From NCBI RefSeq assembly GCF_008122265.1, contig NZ_CP043042.1:3906001-3970000 (forward strand): DNA of 64,000 nt, in the 5' to 3' direction. The stretch comes from Marinobacter fonticola. Lineage in GTDB: Bacteria > Pseudomonadota > Gammaproteobacteria > Pseudomonadales > Oleiphilaceae. The notes under the pieces are model-generated. The model worked only from the letters and a program-made list of their open reading frames with translations. It ran no database searches and was not told where the DNA came from. The position numbers and the translations under genes are program-made. Positions 55,924 to 64,000 of the stretch are shown one piece after another. Position 1 is the stretch's first letter; each line of letters opens with the position of its first letter.

Positions 55924-56628
55924 TCAGTCTTCGAGGAAGGACAGCACCCGCCCATGCGACAGTGCCGCCGCGTGGCGCTGGTAGGACCCGCGCGCCCAGC
56001 AATTGAAGCCGTGTTCGGCACCGTCGTAGACGTGAATGTCCACGTCGCTGCGATCAGCAAAAGCCTGGCGGGTCTGGCTCACGTGGTCGTCGGTAATATG
56101 GGCGTCGTTACCCCCAAAGTGGAACTGGACGGGGACTGTTAATTCAGCGGCCTTGTCCAAGTGCTTGGCGATACCGCCGGGATAAAAGCTTGCGGCACGG
56201 TCGACGCCCGCACGTACGGCCGCCAGAAAGGCGAGAATGCCACCCATGCAGTAGCCGACGGCGGCCACGTCGCCTTCACATTCCGGGCGGTCGCGTAGGG
56301 CCGTTGTCGTCGTTGCCAGATCCTTGACCGCTTCGGCAAAGTCGATCTGACCCACCAGGCTGCGTGCCTTATCCATATCCGCGCCTTCATAGGTCAGTTC
56401 AACGCCCGGCTCCTGGCGCCAGAACACGTCCGGCGCAAGCACCACGTAGCCGGCCAAAGCATACTGCTCGGCCACGGCGCGAATGTGGTGATTCACACCG
56501 AAGATTTCCTGAATCAGCACGATACCAGGGCCTTTACCGGCGGGCGGTAGCGCCAGATAACCTTTGAAGGTCTGGCCATCGTCGCTGTTGATGTCGATCC
56601 ATTGGGTGGGGATGGCTGGCTGGGTCAT
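55924..56628 (-). CDS. Dienelactone hydrolase family protein
   Basis: 234 residues with an alpha/beta-hydrolase triad: Cys in GYCMGG, Asp in GGNDAHI, His in EHGF. The nucleophile is Cys, typical of dienelactone hydrolases that open lactone rings in aromatic degradation, though many members have other esters. ATG 56628 is preceded by AGGAG. No other aromatic pathway genes are close. Confidence 0.92.
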   Translation of the reverse strand: MTQPAIPTQWIDINSDDGQTFKGYLALPPAGKGPGIVLIQEIFGVNHHIRAVAEQYALAGYVVLAPDVFWRQEPGVELTYEGADMDKARSLVGQIDFAEAVKDLATTTTALRDRPECEGDVAAVGYCMGGILAFLAAVRAGVDRAASFYPGGIAKHLDKAAELTVPVQFHFGGNDAHITDDHVSQTRQAFADRSDVDIHVYDGAEHGFNCWARGSYQRHAAALSHGRVLSFLED

Positions 56629-56902
56629 AGGATTCTCCTGTCCTGAGTGCGTTTGAGGACTCAAAAGCGTGATAGAACATGGACGCGGTATTCATGGAGC
56701 GTAGAAAAGTGTATCAGTCGAGGGCCGTCCGGAGGGAGGTACTGGCTTAACTTTGATCAATCCTGCATCCACTCCCACGGGCATAGCATTCGGATGCGCA
56801 TCGGTTGAGGTTTCCGTAGCCTGTCTGGTGAGTTCGTCCATGATAAGGACAACCCTGCCCTTAGATGACATTCTTACGTCATATTCCAATCGAGGAACCA
56901 GA

Positions 56903-58132
56903 ATGACATATTCCATTGCAGTCGTTGGCAGCGGCATGGCGGGTCTGGCCGCCGCCTATGGGTGCCGGCAAAACGGCCATTCGGTGACCCTATTCGAGGC
57001 CGAAGCGGGCCACGGCATGGATGCCCATTCCATGACGGTGGATGGCGGCATCGTCGATGTCCCGCTACGGGTAATGAGCCCGGATTTCTGGCCCGGTATG
57101 CTGGCCCTGGCCAAGAGCCTGGGCGTGGACACCTTTTCGGTATCGACACGAACCGCCTGCAGTTGGCTCGACGGCACCACCTGGTTCCGTAGCGGACGCC
57201 TGCCCGTTCTCCAATGGCCTTTTGTGGGCTCTGGCCGCTTTCTGAACGGGCGGACCCTGCGCCTGACCCGCGGCCGACTCCAGTTGGCTCGCCTCACTCG
57301 CAACCTCAAGACCACGCCCACCCATATGACGTTGGGGGACGTACTGACACGGTATTCCCTCGATCCCCTATTCTGGCGCGGCCTGATGTTACCGGTGCTA
57401 ACCACGATCTGTACCTGCGACGAAGACCATCTCCTGGCTTGGCCGGCGGATCAGCTCCTACCCATGCTCGACGGCATTCTCGGGCAGGCCTCGTTGTATC
57501 GGCTCAAAGGCGGCACGTCCGAGCTGGTGGAGCAACTCGTAAAAGGGCTCGAGATCACCTCCGGCAGCCCCGTGACAGAAGTGAAAAACGTAAGCGACGG
57601 CGTGCAGGTCGGCAATGCACGGGGCGACAGGGGCGTGTTCGACCGGGTTATTGTGGCAACCCAGGCGAACGATCTGGATTTTCTGGACAGCAGCCAATTC
57701 GCCGAAGAGCGGCGCGTACTCAGCGATATCCCCTTCGCCGACGGCGAACTTTGGGTTCACCGCGACGAACGCTTCATGCCCCGGCGCCGGCAGGACTGGA
57801 CGGCACTCAGCTTCCAGATGGACCGGGAACTGCAGAAGCCGATGTTCACGGTCTGGGTGAACGCTGTCGAACCCACGATGGAAGGACGGCCACCCGTCTT
57901 CCAAACCTGGAACCCACTTTACGAACCCGATGCGGCTCAGGTTCTGGGCCGCTTTCCCATGCAGCGGGCCGTGGTCCATACCGGTACGGCTCAGGTACAC
58001 GCGCAGCTCCAGCGCTGGCACCGTGAGACGGATCGAGCGGTGTTCTTCTGCGGCTCCTGGGCTTACGAAGGTGTTCCGCTACTGGAATCAGCGGTGCAGT
58101 CGGCGCAGGCTATCGTTGACCGCATCGGCTGA
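56903..58132 (+). CDS. FAD-dependent oxidoreductase (amine-oxidase-like)
   Basis: 409 residues from ATG 56903 (AGGA seven bases upstream). The dinucleotide-binding AVVGSGMAGLAAAYG starts the protein, and a C-terminal WAYEGVPLLESAVQSAQA closes the FAD site. It fits the NAD(P)-binding/amine-oxidase superfamily that includes desaturases, but the substrate is unknown. Confidence 0.88.
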   Translation: MTYSIAVVGSGMAGLAAAYGCRQNGHSVTLFEAEAGHGMDAHSMTVDGGIVDVPLRVMSPDFWPGMLALAKSLGVDTFSVSTRTACSWLDGTTWFRSGRLPVLQWPFVGSGRFLNGRTLRLTRGRLQLARLTRNLKTTPTHMTLGDVLTRYSLDPLFWRGLMLPVLTTICTCDEDHLLAWPADQLLPMLDGILGQASLYRLKGGTSELVEQLVKGLEITSGSPVTEVKNVSDGVQVGNARGDRGVFDRVIVATQANDLDFLDSSQFAEERRVLSDIPFADGELWVHRDERFMPRRRQDWTALSFQMDRELQKPMFTVWVNAVEPTMEGRPPVFQTWNPLYEPDAAQVLGRFPMQRAVVHTGTAQVHAQLQRWHRETDRAVFFCGSWAYEGVPLLESAVQSAQAIVDRIG

Positions 58133-58330
58133 TGCCGCCAGTTTACCGTTGAGAGCCGAACACACTTGATTCGCCCGCCCGTTTCTCCGACATTAGACAA
58201 AACCCCTGAAAACAAAGCCCTATGAAACCGCTGATTGAGTCTATTGGAGACTCAGAGGTTCCTTAGAGCAAGAAGCAGGTTCCCGCTTAAACAGGGAGCA
58301 AACCGGCATGCTGAAAAGGAAATCAAACCG

Positions 58331-58708
58331 ATGAACGCTATGGTGAAAGACCTCGCCCTGATCGCTCTCTTCGCCGCTCTCTTCACCACTGCTGGCTGGG
58401 CTAGCGCCGACGCTCAATTCCTGTCCGTTGCCGACGAAAACATCCCCGACGCCATGGCGCTGTCCCGCAGCCTCGACGCGGTGATGGATGACGCCACCAC
58501 ATGCCGTCAGGAAAATCGTGAGCTGTCGGGCTGCCTGTGCGGCAAGCAATCGATCGAAACCATGAGCGCAACTTACGAACGTATGATCGACAAGCATCCG
58601 GAATGGGCCGGCAAGACCTTGCGTTTCGACGCCGACAATACGAGCCACGCCATCCAACTCCCTACCTACAAGCAAGAGCTGCAGCGTATCCAGAACCAGT
58701 GCGGCTGA
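58331..58708 (+). CDS. Hypothetical secreted protein, 125 residues
   Basis: An N-terminal signal-like helix (MVKDLALIALFAALFTTAGWA) ends about residue 25. The mature part has four Cys (TTC, GCLC, QC), likely two disulfides. No family recognised. A purine-rich site precedes ATG 58331. Confidence 0.75.
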   Translation: MNAMVKDLALIALFAALFTTAGWASADAQFLSVADENIPDAMALSRSLDAVMDDATTCRQENRELSGCLCGKQSIETMSATYERMIDKHPEWAGKTLRFDADNTSHAIQLPTYKQELQRIQNQCG

Positions 58709-58834
58709 TGCATCCGATAGATGCGCTGAAGGCGGAGCGTCAAAAACGCCATGCTCTCGCTACGGGCCAAAACGTGCTACGTTGAATACAGGGCATCCAG
58801 ATTCGAAAGGATGCACGAGCCTCAAGGAGACGCA

Positions 58835-59623
58835 ATGGCAGCACTCTCACGTGGCGCACAGCATTATATTCTCCTGTTGATACCCAGCCTGCTGCATGAG
58901 ATCGAGCGACTGGGACTTAAGCACGTCATCGCCCACGCCAGCCTGGCCGAGCGCGAAATCACCGCCCTCTATTTCGATGCCAAATCCATTACACAGTTAC
59001 TTCCGGACGACCCCGCCCGAATCGAGCCGTCACTGTGGCACGACCTGATCCACTGCGTGCAGCTCATGCAACTGTTGATCGGTGAAGCGGAAGGCGACGC
59101 GTTGGCTCAGACACGGCAGCGGGCCGTCAACAAATTCCTGCCCCAGGCCCGTCAAAGCCTACAGAGCGAATTTGAGAAGCGCCGGCAGTCGGGCCAGGTG
59201 GATTTCCGGCTGGCGAGTATCGCCCGCAACAGGGCCGGCGACTCACATGCGGAGGAAACCTGCATGGAGGCCCTGAGATTGGAGCGCCAGCAACGTTTCG
59301 AAAGCATGAAGGCGCTTAGCATGCACGGACTGAACTGGCACCAAGCGGTGATCGCCCAGCAGGCCAAGGCTTGTGTGCAACAGCAGATGACGACGCCGCC
59401 GGATGATTTCGCGTCTGTCGATCTTTTGATCAGCTTGCTGGATCTACTGCGACGGCTCATCCCGCTGGAGCAGGCTGACGAACCGGATAAGCAGGGAAAC
59501 CCACCGAATATGGATATAGAAACGGTGGTGATGAGTCTGGGCAACCTGCTTTACAGGCAGGAACTGGGCCTGCGACAAGTCGGCGAGCACAACCTCGAGC
59601 AAAAGCAACACGCCAACATCTAA
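58835..59623 (+). CDS. Hypothetical protein, 262 residues
   Basis: A largely helical protein without signal or TM. ATG 58835 has CAAGGAG at optimal spacing; earlier in-frame ATGs do not. It has a charged central stretch and a long helical C-terminal region. No family could be recognised. It lies between two genes on a different theme. Confidence 0.7.
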   Translation: MAALSRGAQHYILLLIPSLLHEIERLGLKHVIAHASLAEREITALYFDAKSITQLLPDDPARIEPSLWHDLIHCVQLMQLLIGEAEGDALAQTRQRAVNKFLPQARQSLQSEFEKRRQSGQVDFRLASIARNRAGDSHAEETCMEALRLERQQRFESMKALSMHGLNWHQAVIAQQAKACVQQQMTTPPDDFASVDLLISLLDLLRRLIPLEQADEPDKQGNPPNMDIETVVMSLGNLLYRQELGLRQVGEHNLEQKQHANI

Positions 59624-59697
59624 CGGTTAGTCCAGGGCGCCCAGGATACAAGGGCATCCGCGAAGCCGCATCTGCCCTTGTATTGATCGTGCCAAAT

Positions 59698-60648
59698 CTA
59701 GCGTGCGTCCAAGTGCTGCTTTACCGCCGGCAGGCCGGGCTCGCCATCCACGGTTTTTACGCCGGCAAGCCATGTATCCAACACATCCGGATGCTGGCTG
59801 AGCCATTGCTGTGCGGCTTCGCCTGCGTCCTCCCCTTCGTTCAGGATCGCGCCCATGATCTCGCTTTCCATATCCAGGGTGAATTCCAGGTTGTTCAGCA
59901 GTTCACCCACATTGGCACAGGTCTCGGTGTAACCGTTTCGGGTTAGCGTATAAACCGTCGCGCCACCGTAGTTGGGGCCGAAGTACTCATCGCCCCCGGA
60001 CAAGTAGGCCAGGTCCTGCTGCAGGTTCATCGGATGCGGCTCCCACGCCAGGAAGACCATAAATTCGTCCCGCCGGGCCGCACGATTGACCTGGCTGAGC
60101 ATGCCTTGCTCGCTGGATTCGACGAGCCTCCAATCGCCCAGACCGAATTCGTCGGCATCGATCATCTTCTGGATCAGGTTGTTGGCCGGCGCACCCGGCT
60201 CGATCCCGTAAATGCGTTTATCGAATTTCTCCGCATGCTTGTCGAGATCGGAGAAGCTGTTAATGCCTGCGTCTTTCACAGACTGCGGCACCGCCAGTGT
60301 GAATTTTGCCCCTTCCAGGTTCGCGCGAATACGCTCGTAGCCGCCCTCGTACTGGTCGGCAAACGTCTGTTGTGCCGGCATCCAATTCCCCAGGAAGACG
60401 TCGATGTCATTGTTCTGCAGCGATTTGAAGCCAATGGGAACGGAGAGCAGATCAATACTGGTTTCGTAACCCAGCCCTTCAAGCAGAGTGGTCGTTATCG
60501 CATTGGTGACATTGATGTCGGTCCAACCCGGGTCGCTAAAGCGGACGGTCTGGCATTCCTCCGGCACGGCCGCCTGAGCCTGGGCCAAGCTCATAACGCA
60601 GACGCCTGCCAGCGCCACCTGTTTAAGCGTTCGCATTCGGTCATGCAT
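59698..60648 (-). CDS. choX: Choline ABC transporter substrate-binding protein (ChoX-like)
   Basis: 316 residues with a signal peptide ending AQA. FSDPGWTDINVTNAITTTLL and VFLGNWMPAQQ are the ChoX/glycine-betaine-binding signature; aromatic residues in the second half form a cation-binding box. AGGAGAG precedes the ATG. No permease or ATPase gene is in the window, so it is an orphan binding protein here. Confidence 0.9.
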   Translation of the reverse strand: MHDRMRTLKQVALAGVCVMSLAQAQAAVPEECQTVRFSDPGWTDINVTNAITTTLLEGLGYETSIDLLSVPIGFKSLQNNDIDVFLGNWMPAQQTFADQYEGGYERIRANLEGAKFTLAVPQSVKDAGINSFSDLDKHAEKFDKRIYGIEPGAPANNLIQKMIDADEFGLGDWRLVESSEQGMLSQVNRAARRDEFMVFLAWEPHPMNLQQDLAYLSGGDEYFGPNYGGATVYTLTRNGYTETCANVGELLNNLEFTLDMESEIMGAILNEGEDAGEAAQQWLSQHPDVLDTWLAGVKTVDGEPGLPAVKQHLDAR

Positions 60649-61326
60649 GTGGGGCTCTCCTATTGGTCTAGTGCACTTTTTCGAGTTCTGCTGATCTCGG
60701 TGTTCAGTTGACTACGAATCGTTCGGCGCGATCAATCTGCGCGCTCACCGCGTTGATCGATACCTCGGAACAGCGGCCTGAAAAAGGCCAAATGGCGGGA
60801 CCTGAACAGGCGAAACACGGTCCGTTAGGCCGCCATCAGATTAAGTTTGTTTAACTTTAAAAAGAATCTCTTCGACGCAGCGCATGCCGATAAAATATGA
60901 CAGGTCGAAGGCATCCGTTCACCAGCAACCTGAGAGAAACTAGGAACGGGACTAGTAACACGACACACGCTCGGCACCTCATCGAATTTATAAAGCAAAT
61001 ATGGTAAATAAATTCATATAGTTACAAGAAGTACCTCACGAAGAAAGATAAAAGATCGATGCGATTCGCGTCTCGACAAAAACGCGACAACCGTCCCTTC
61101 AATACCTTAGATGAGGGTAAGTCTTCCAACTGGCGAGGTCTTCACTGCACATTACAAGTGAGGCGACCACGTTAATTTTCTTCGAACCCTGTCTTACGCT
61201 CAGTCGTAGTAGCAGTGAAATACTACTTCCGGAACCCGGCGCACGAGCCGGTAATGGAAAGAAAAAGGACCAAGGTTCCGGTGAAACTTGGCGCAGCCAG
61301 CGCCGGACCAATAGGAGATCGCTACC
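60649..61326. other. Gap between choX and an outer-membrane gene
   Basis: 678 bp without a supported gene; long frames on the minus strand lack starts. An AT-rich core at about 60840-61060 probably contains promoters. No obvious operator for a BetI-type regulator was identified. Confidence 0.35.
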
Positions 61327-61839
61327 ATGCAATGGAAAACATCCCTCGCTGTCATCTGTCTGTCCCTGTCGCCGGCTCTGGCTTCTGCCGACCCCTCGGT
61401 AGGCGATCGGCTTTTCACACTGACCGGCTCCGGCTCCAGTGACACGGATTTCGATAACAATACCGCTGCAGTCAGTTTCGATATCGGGCAGTTTTACACT
61501 GAAAGCGTATTGCTGGGCCTGCGTCAAAGCGCCGGCTTCTCCGATTCGGAAGCAGGATCAAGCTGGAGCGGCGCCTCGCGGGTATTCGCCGACTATCACT
61601 TCGACGCAGGTCAGTGGCAGCCTTTCCTGGGCGCCAACATCGGCGGCATCTACGGTGACGATACCGACGAAACCTTCTTCGCCGGTCCAGAAGGCGGCGT
61701 GAAGTACTACGTCAAACCAAAGACGTTCATTACCGCTCAGGTCGAGTACCAGGTGTTCTTCGATAGCGCCGGCGATGCCGACGACAACTTCGATGACGGC
61801 GCCTGGGCTTACAGTGCCGGTATTGGCTTCAACTTCTAG
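61327..61839 (+). CDS. Outer-membrane beta-barrel protein, 170 residues
   Basis: Signal peptide ends ASA (about 21). The mature protein is a small Asp/Gly-rich barrel with amphipathic strands and ends GIGFNF, a C-terminal aromatic required for outer-membrane insertion. AGGAG lies upstream of the ATG. Cargo unknown. Confidence 0.85.
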   Translation: MQWKTSLAVICLSLSPALASADPSVGDRLFTLTGSGSSDTDFDNNTAAVSFDIGQFYTESVLLGLRQSAGFSDSEAGSSWSGASRVFADYHFDAGQWQPFLGANIGGIYGDDTDETFFAGPEGGVKYYVKPKTFITAQVEYQVFFDSAGDADDNFDDGAWAYSAGIGFNF

Positions 61840-61853
61840 CAGATGACAGACAA

Positions 61854-61882
61854 CCAAGGCCCCGGTCGCTCCGGGGTCTTGG
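61854..61882. terminator. Hairpin between convergent genes at 61.85 kb
   Basis: 12-bp arms CCAAGGCCCCGG and CCGGGGTCTTGG (one G-U pair), loop TCGCT. No T-tract on either strand, so it may work as a weak terminator or RNA 3'-end protector. Confidence 0.55.
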
Positions 61883-61896
61883 CTCACTGCGGTCGT

Positions 61897-62898
61897 TTAA
61901 AGAAACGGATACACCACCCCACCTGTCGCCAGCACCTGGTCGATCACCCGTAGCGTGGCCAACGTATCGGCCCACGGGATCACCGCATTCTCCAGACGTC
62001 CCGCCCGGATATCCGCCATGGCGGCTTCGATCTGATACTCGAAGCCATTGGCGCGATGAGGCTGCTCGAATAACTGCGATTCACCATCGAACGGTTTCAG
62101 CGTTGCTCGCGTTGCACTCCAGAAGTTGCTTTCCATCTGAATGACCCCGCGACTCCCCTCAATCTGGAAGCCATTGTCACGCCGGGCAAGGAAGCTGCAG
62201 GTGAAGGTACTCACGCCATCGCCGTAATCCAGCAAGGCGGCCGTGCGTACATCCACCCCGGTTTCACCCTTGAGCACACTGGACTGAATGCGATCCGGTC
62301 CGCGCCCGAACACAAAGTTGGACAAGTTCAGCGGGTAGACGCCCATATCCAGCAGCACGCCACCCGCCTGCTCGATATCCCATAAGCGGTCGTCGGCCTG
62401 AAACGGTATTTTGAAGCAGAAGTTGGCGTTTACCGAATGCACCTGGCCGATAGCGCCTTCGTCGATCCAACGCCGGACTTGCTGCCACGCGGGAAGAAAC
62501 CGCGTCCACAGCGCTTCCATCAGGAAAACATTGCGCTCTTCGGCCAATTGGAACAGCGCTTCGGCCTGCGCCGCGTTCACGGTCAGTGGCTTTTCGCAAA
62601 GCACCGGCTTGCCCGCCTCCAGGCATTGCCGGACACAGTCCGCATGAAACCGGTGCGGGTTAGCGATATAGATCGCATCGACAGCGGGGTCGCGGATCAG
62701 GTCAGCGTATTCGCGGTAGACCTTCACCGGCACATCGCTGCCCTGATAGCGCCGGGCAAATTGCTCACCCCGCGAGGGATCGCGACTGGCCACGGCGTAT
62801 AGCTGCGCATCCCCTACGACCTCCAGCGCTTCAGCAAATTTATGGGCGATGCGGCCGGGGGCCAGAATGCCCCAGCGGAAGTTGGACTTAGATGTCAT
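61897..62898 (-). CDS. Gfo/Idh/MocA-family oxidoreductase
   Basis: 333 residues. N-terminal Rossmann fold with WGILAPGRIAHKFAEAL and YIANPHRFHADCVRQCLEAGK, then EKPLTVNAAQAE with the catalytic Lys region. These enzymes oxidise sugars or inositols with NAD(P). ATG 62898 has AGGAGG ten bases upstream. No partner genes indicate the substrate. Confidence 0.92.
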   Translation of the reverse strand: MTSKSNFRWGILAPGRIAHKFAEALEVVGDAQLYAVASRDPSRGEQFARRYQGSDVPVKVYREYADLIRDPAVDAIYIANPHRFHADCVRQCLEAGKPVLCEKPLTVNAAQAEALFQLAEERNVFLMEALWTRFLPAWQQVRRWIDEGAIGQVHSVNANFCFKIPFQADDRLWDIEQAGGVLLDMGVYPLNLSNFVFGRGPDRIQSSVLKGETGVDVRTAALLDYGDGVSTFTCSFLARRDNGFQIEGSRGVIQMESNFWSATRATLKPFDGESQLFEQPHRANGFEYQIEAAMADIRAGRLENAVIPWADTLATLRVIDQVLATGGVVYPFL

Positions 62899-63142
62899 CT
62901 GAGGAATACCTCCTGGGCGCAACCAGTAAATCCTGCGGAAAAACCGTCATTACCCTCTCCGAACGATAATCGAAGATGAGCAAACCGTCGTATTGCTTGC
63001 ACCGTAAACTTCAACATTAAATTACCACCCAGAACGAACATGTCTTGTGTAATTGCGCGGCACAACCCTTTTCGCTAGTTTTTGGGCCTTTCGTCCTCAC
63101 GATTTAGACTACGCAAACTTTTTACGCGGGAAACCTGTCTTT

Positions 63143-64000
63143 ATGAAACCCATGGTCGTTGGTGTAGCGGCGTCTGCAGGTGGGCTGGAGGCGCTGATTG
63201 GCGTGCTCAAAGGCTTGAGAAATATTGACGCGCTGACGGTGGTCATTGCCCAGCATCTGGCTCCGGATCACGAAAGTTTGCTGGCAACCCTGTTGTCGCG
63301 CGATAGCTCCATTCCAGTCAGAAACGCGGAGCATGGGCAACGCTTGGAAGCGGGCCAGATTGTCGTTATTCCCCCCGGCCACAATGCCACGATTGGCGAC
63401 GGGTGTCTGTTGCTGGAAGAAACCCACTCTTACGGCGTTCCGAAGCCTTCAGCTAACGCACTGTTCGTTTCGATCGCCGAGGAATATGGGGACCGCGGCA
63501 TCGGGGTTGTACTGTCTGGCACAGGCTCGGACGGAGCACGGGGTTGCCGCGAAATTAAAGCTCGTGACGGCTTCGTGCTGGTCCAGGAGCCGGAAACCGC
63601 CAAATATGGCGGCATGCCTTCCGCGGCTATCGAGACCGGCGCCGTTGATCGGGTGCTCAAGATCGAGGAGATCGGAGCGGAGCTCGAGCGCCTGGCCCGG
63701 CAGCATGACTCTTCAGAGAGGACCTCGTCCACCCGGCTTTCCGATGCGGGGGCCGCCGATATCTACAGCCTGCTGCGTAGCGAATACGGTGTTAATTTCG
63801 CCGAATACAAACCCAGCACCGTTAATCGACGCATCCTGCGCCGCATTGTCGCCACCAATACCTCGACTATCCCGGAATACCGACGTTATTTGAGCGATCA
63901 TCCGGAAGAGCTCGCTCTGCTTTACCAAGATCTGCTGATCTCGGTCACCGGTTTTTTTCGCGACCAGGATATTTATAAGGATCTTAAGCCCTATATCAAG
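63143..64000 (+). CDS. CheB/CheR fusion protein, partial (runs off the window)
   Basis: 286 codons in frame to the end of the window. The CheB methylesterase domain shows GVAASAGGLEAL (Ser in SAGG), IAQHLAPDH and SGTGSDGARG. After about residue 195 comes a CheR N-terminal helix domain (YSLLRSEYGVNFAEYKPSTVNRR). Such fusions usually continue with the CheR catalytic part and often PAS or kinase domains. It suggests a chemotaxis-like adaptation or phosphorelay pathway. Confidence 0.93.
   Translation, partial: MKPMVVGVAASAGGLEALIGVLKGLRNIDALTVVIAQHLAPDHESLLATLLSRDSSIPVRNAEHGQRLEAGQIVVIPPGHNATIGDGCLLLEETHSYGVPKPSANALFVSIAEEYGDRGIGVVLSGTGSDGARGCREIKARDGFVLVQEPETAKYGGMPSAAIETGAVDRVLKIEEIGAELERLARQHDSSERTSSTRLSDAGAADIYSLLRSEYGVNFAEYKPSTVNRRILRRIVATNTSTIPEYRRYLSDHPEELALLYQDLLISVTGFFRDQDIYKDLKPYIK

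Overview
The window looks like chromosomal DNA of a marine or halophilic gammaproteobacterium, most likely Marinobacter-like. This is inferred from gene content (complete PQQ cluster next to an exaC-type aldehyde dehydrogenase, two TRAP transporters, a choline-binding protein, several chemoreceptors, trpI-trpBA) and from moderately high GC; it is not proven by any marker gene. Most of the window is ordinary core or metabolic sequence. Two stretches, about 12.4-25 kb and 25.3-27.2 kb, are accessory and carry debris.

Layout. 0-5 kb: methionine sulfoxide reductases msrB and msrA, a metallophosphoesterase, then fumC translationally coupled to a CarS-like membrane protein. 5-12 kb (minus strand): exaC, then pqqA-B-C-D-E and a prolyl-oligopeptidase (pqqH-like). 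pqqA encodes only 23 residues. A terminator-like hairpin with a U-tract lies between pqqA and pqqB. 12.4-17 kb: a Sco1/SenC-like copper protein overlapping a chemoreceptor with a His-rich multi-TM sensor, and a second chemoreceptor with a NIT-type sensor. 17-25 kb: an AT-rich stretch, an IS30-family element with a broken transposase, a remnant of an MFS gene, a glutathione S-transferase interrupted by an in-frame TGA, a divergent WYL regulator, an intact CynX-type MFS transporter, a LysR regulator and a quinone reductase. 25.3-27.2 kb: small orphan genes (YkgJ-like, GNAT, a cupin fused out of frame to a C39-like peptidase fragment) separated by imperfect palindromes resembling integron attC sites, with no integrase in the window.

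27-38 kb: DUF502, CsbD, Crp/Fnr and DUF1090 genes, trpI divergent from trpBA, a DctPQM TRAP transporter, and envelope proteins. 38-47 kb: a TAXI-type TRAP transporter behind a clear promoter and a 21-bp palindrome, a zinc metallopeptidase, a DUF2897 miniprotein, a CDF metal exporter overlapping a DUF3703 gene, tRNA-Thr(CGT), a miniprotein divergent from a GcvA-like LysR, and a small conserved protein. 47-54 kb: a 7TM diguanylate cyclase, a chemoreceptor, an SDR enzyme, a periplasmic binding protein and a BASS transporter. 54-64 kb: three consecutive intrinsic terminators with no gene between them, an AGE-family epimerase, a dienelactone hydrolase, an FAD oxidoreductase, two unknown proteins, an orphan choline-binding protein, an outer-membrane barrel, a Gfo/Idh/MocA oxidoreductase and the start of a CheB/CheR fusion that runs off the end.

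Functionally, the ExaC-PQQ block supports periplasmic alcohol oxidation (the quinoprotein dehydrogenase itself is not in the window). The TRAP, choline and BASS systems suggest scavenging of organic acids and osmolytes. Four chemotaxis genes plus a diguanylate cyclase indicate active environmental sensing. All family assignments come from reading the sequence; none was checked against a database.
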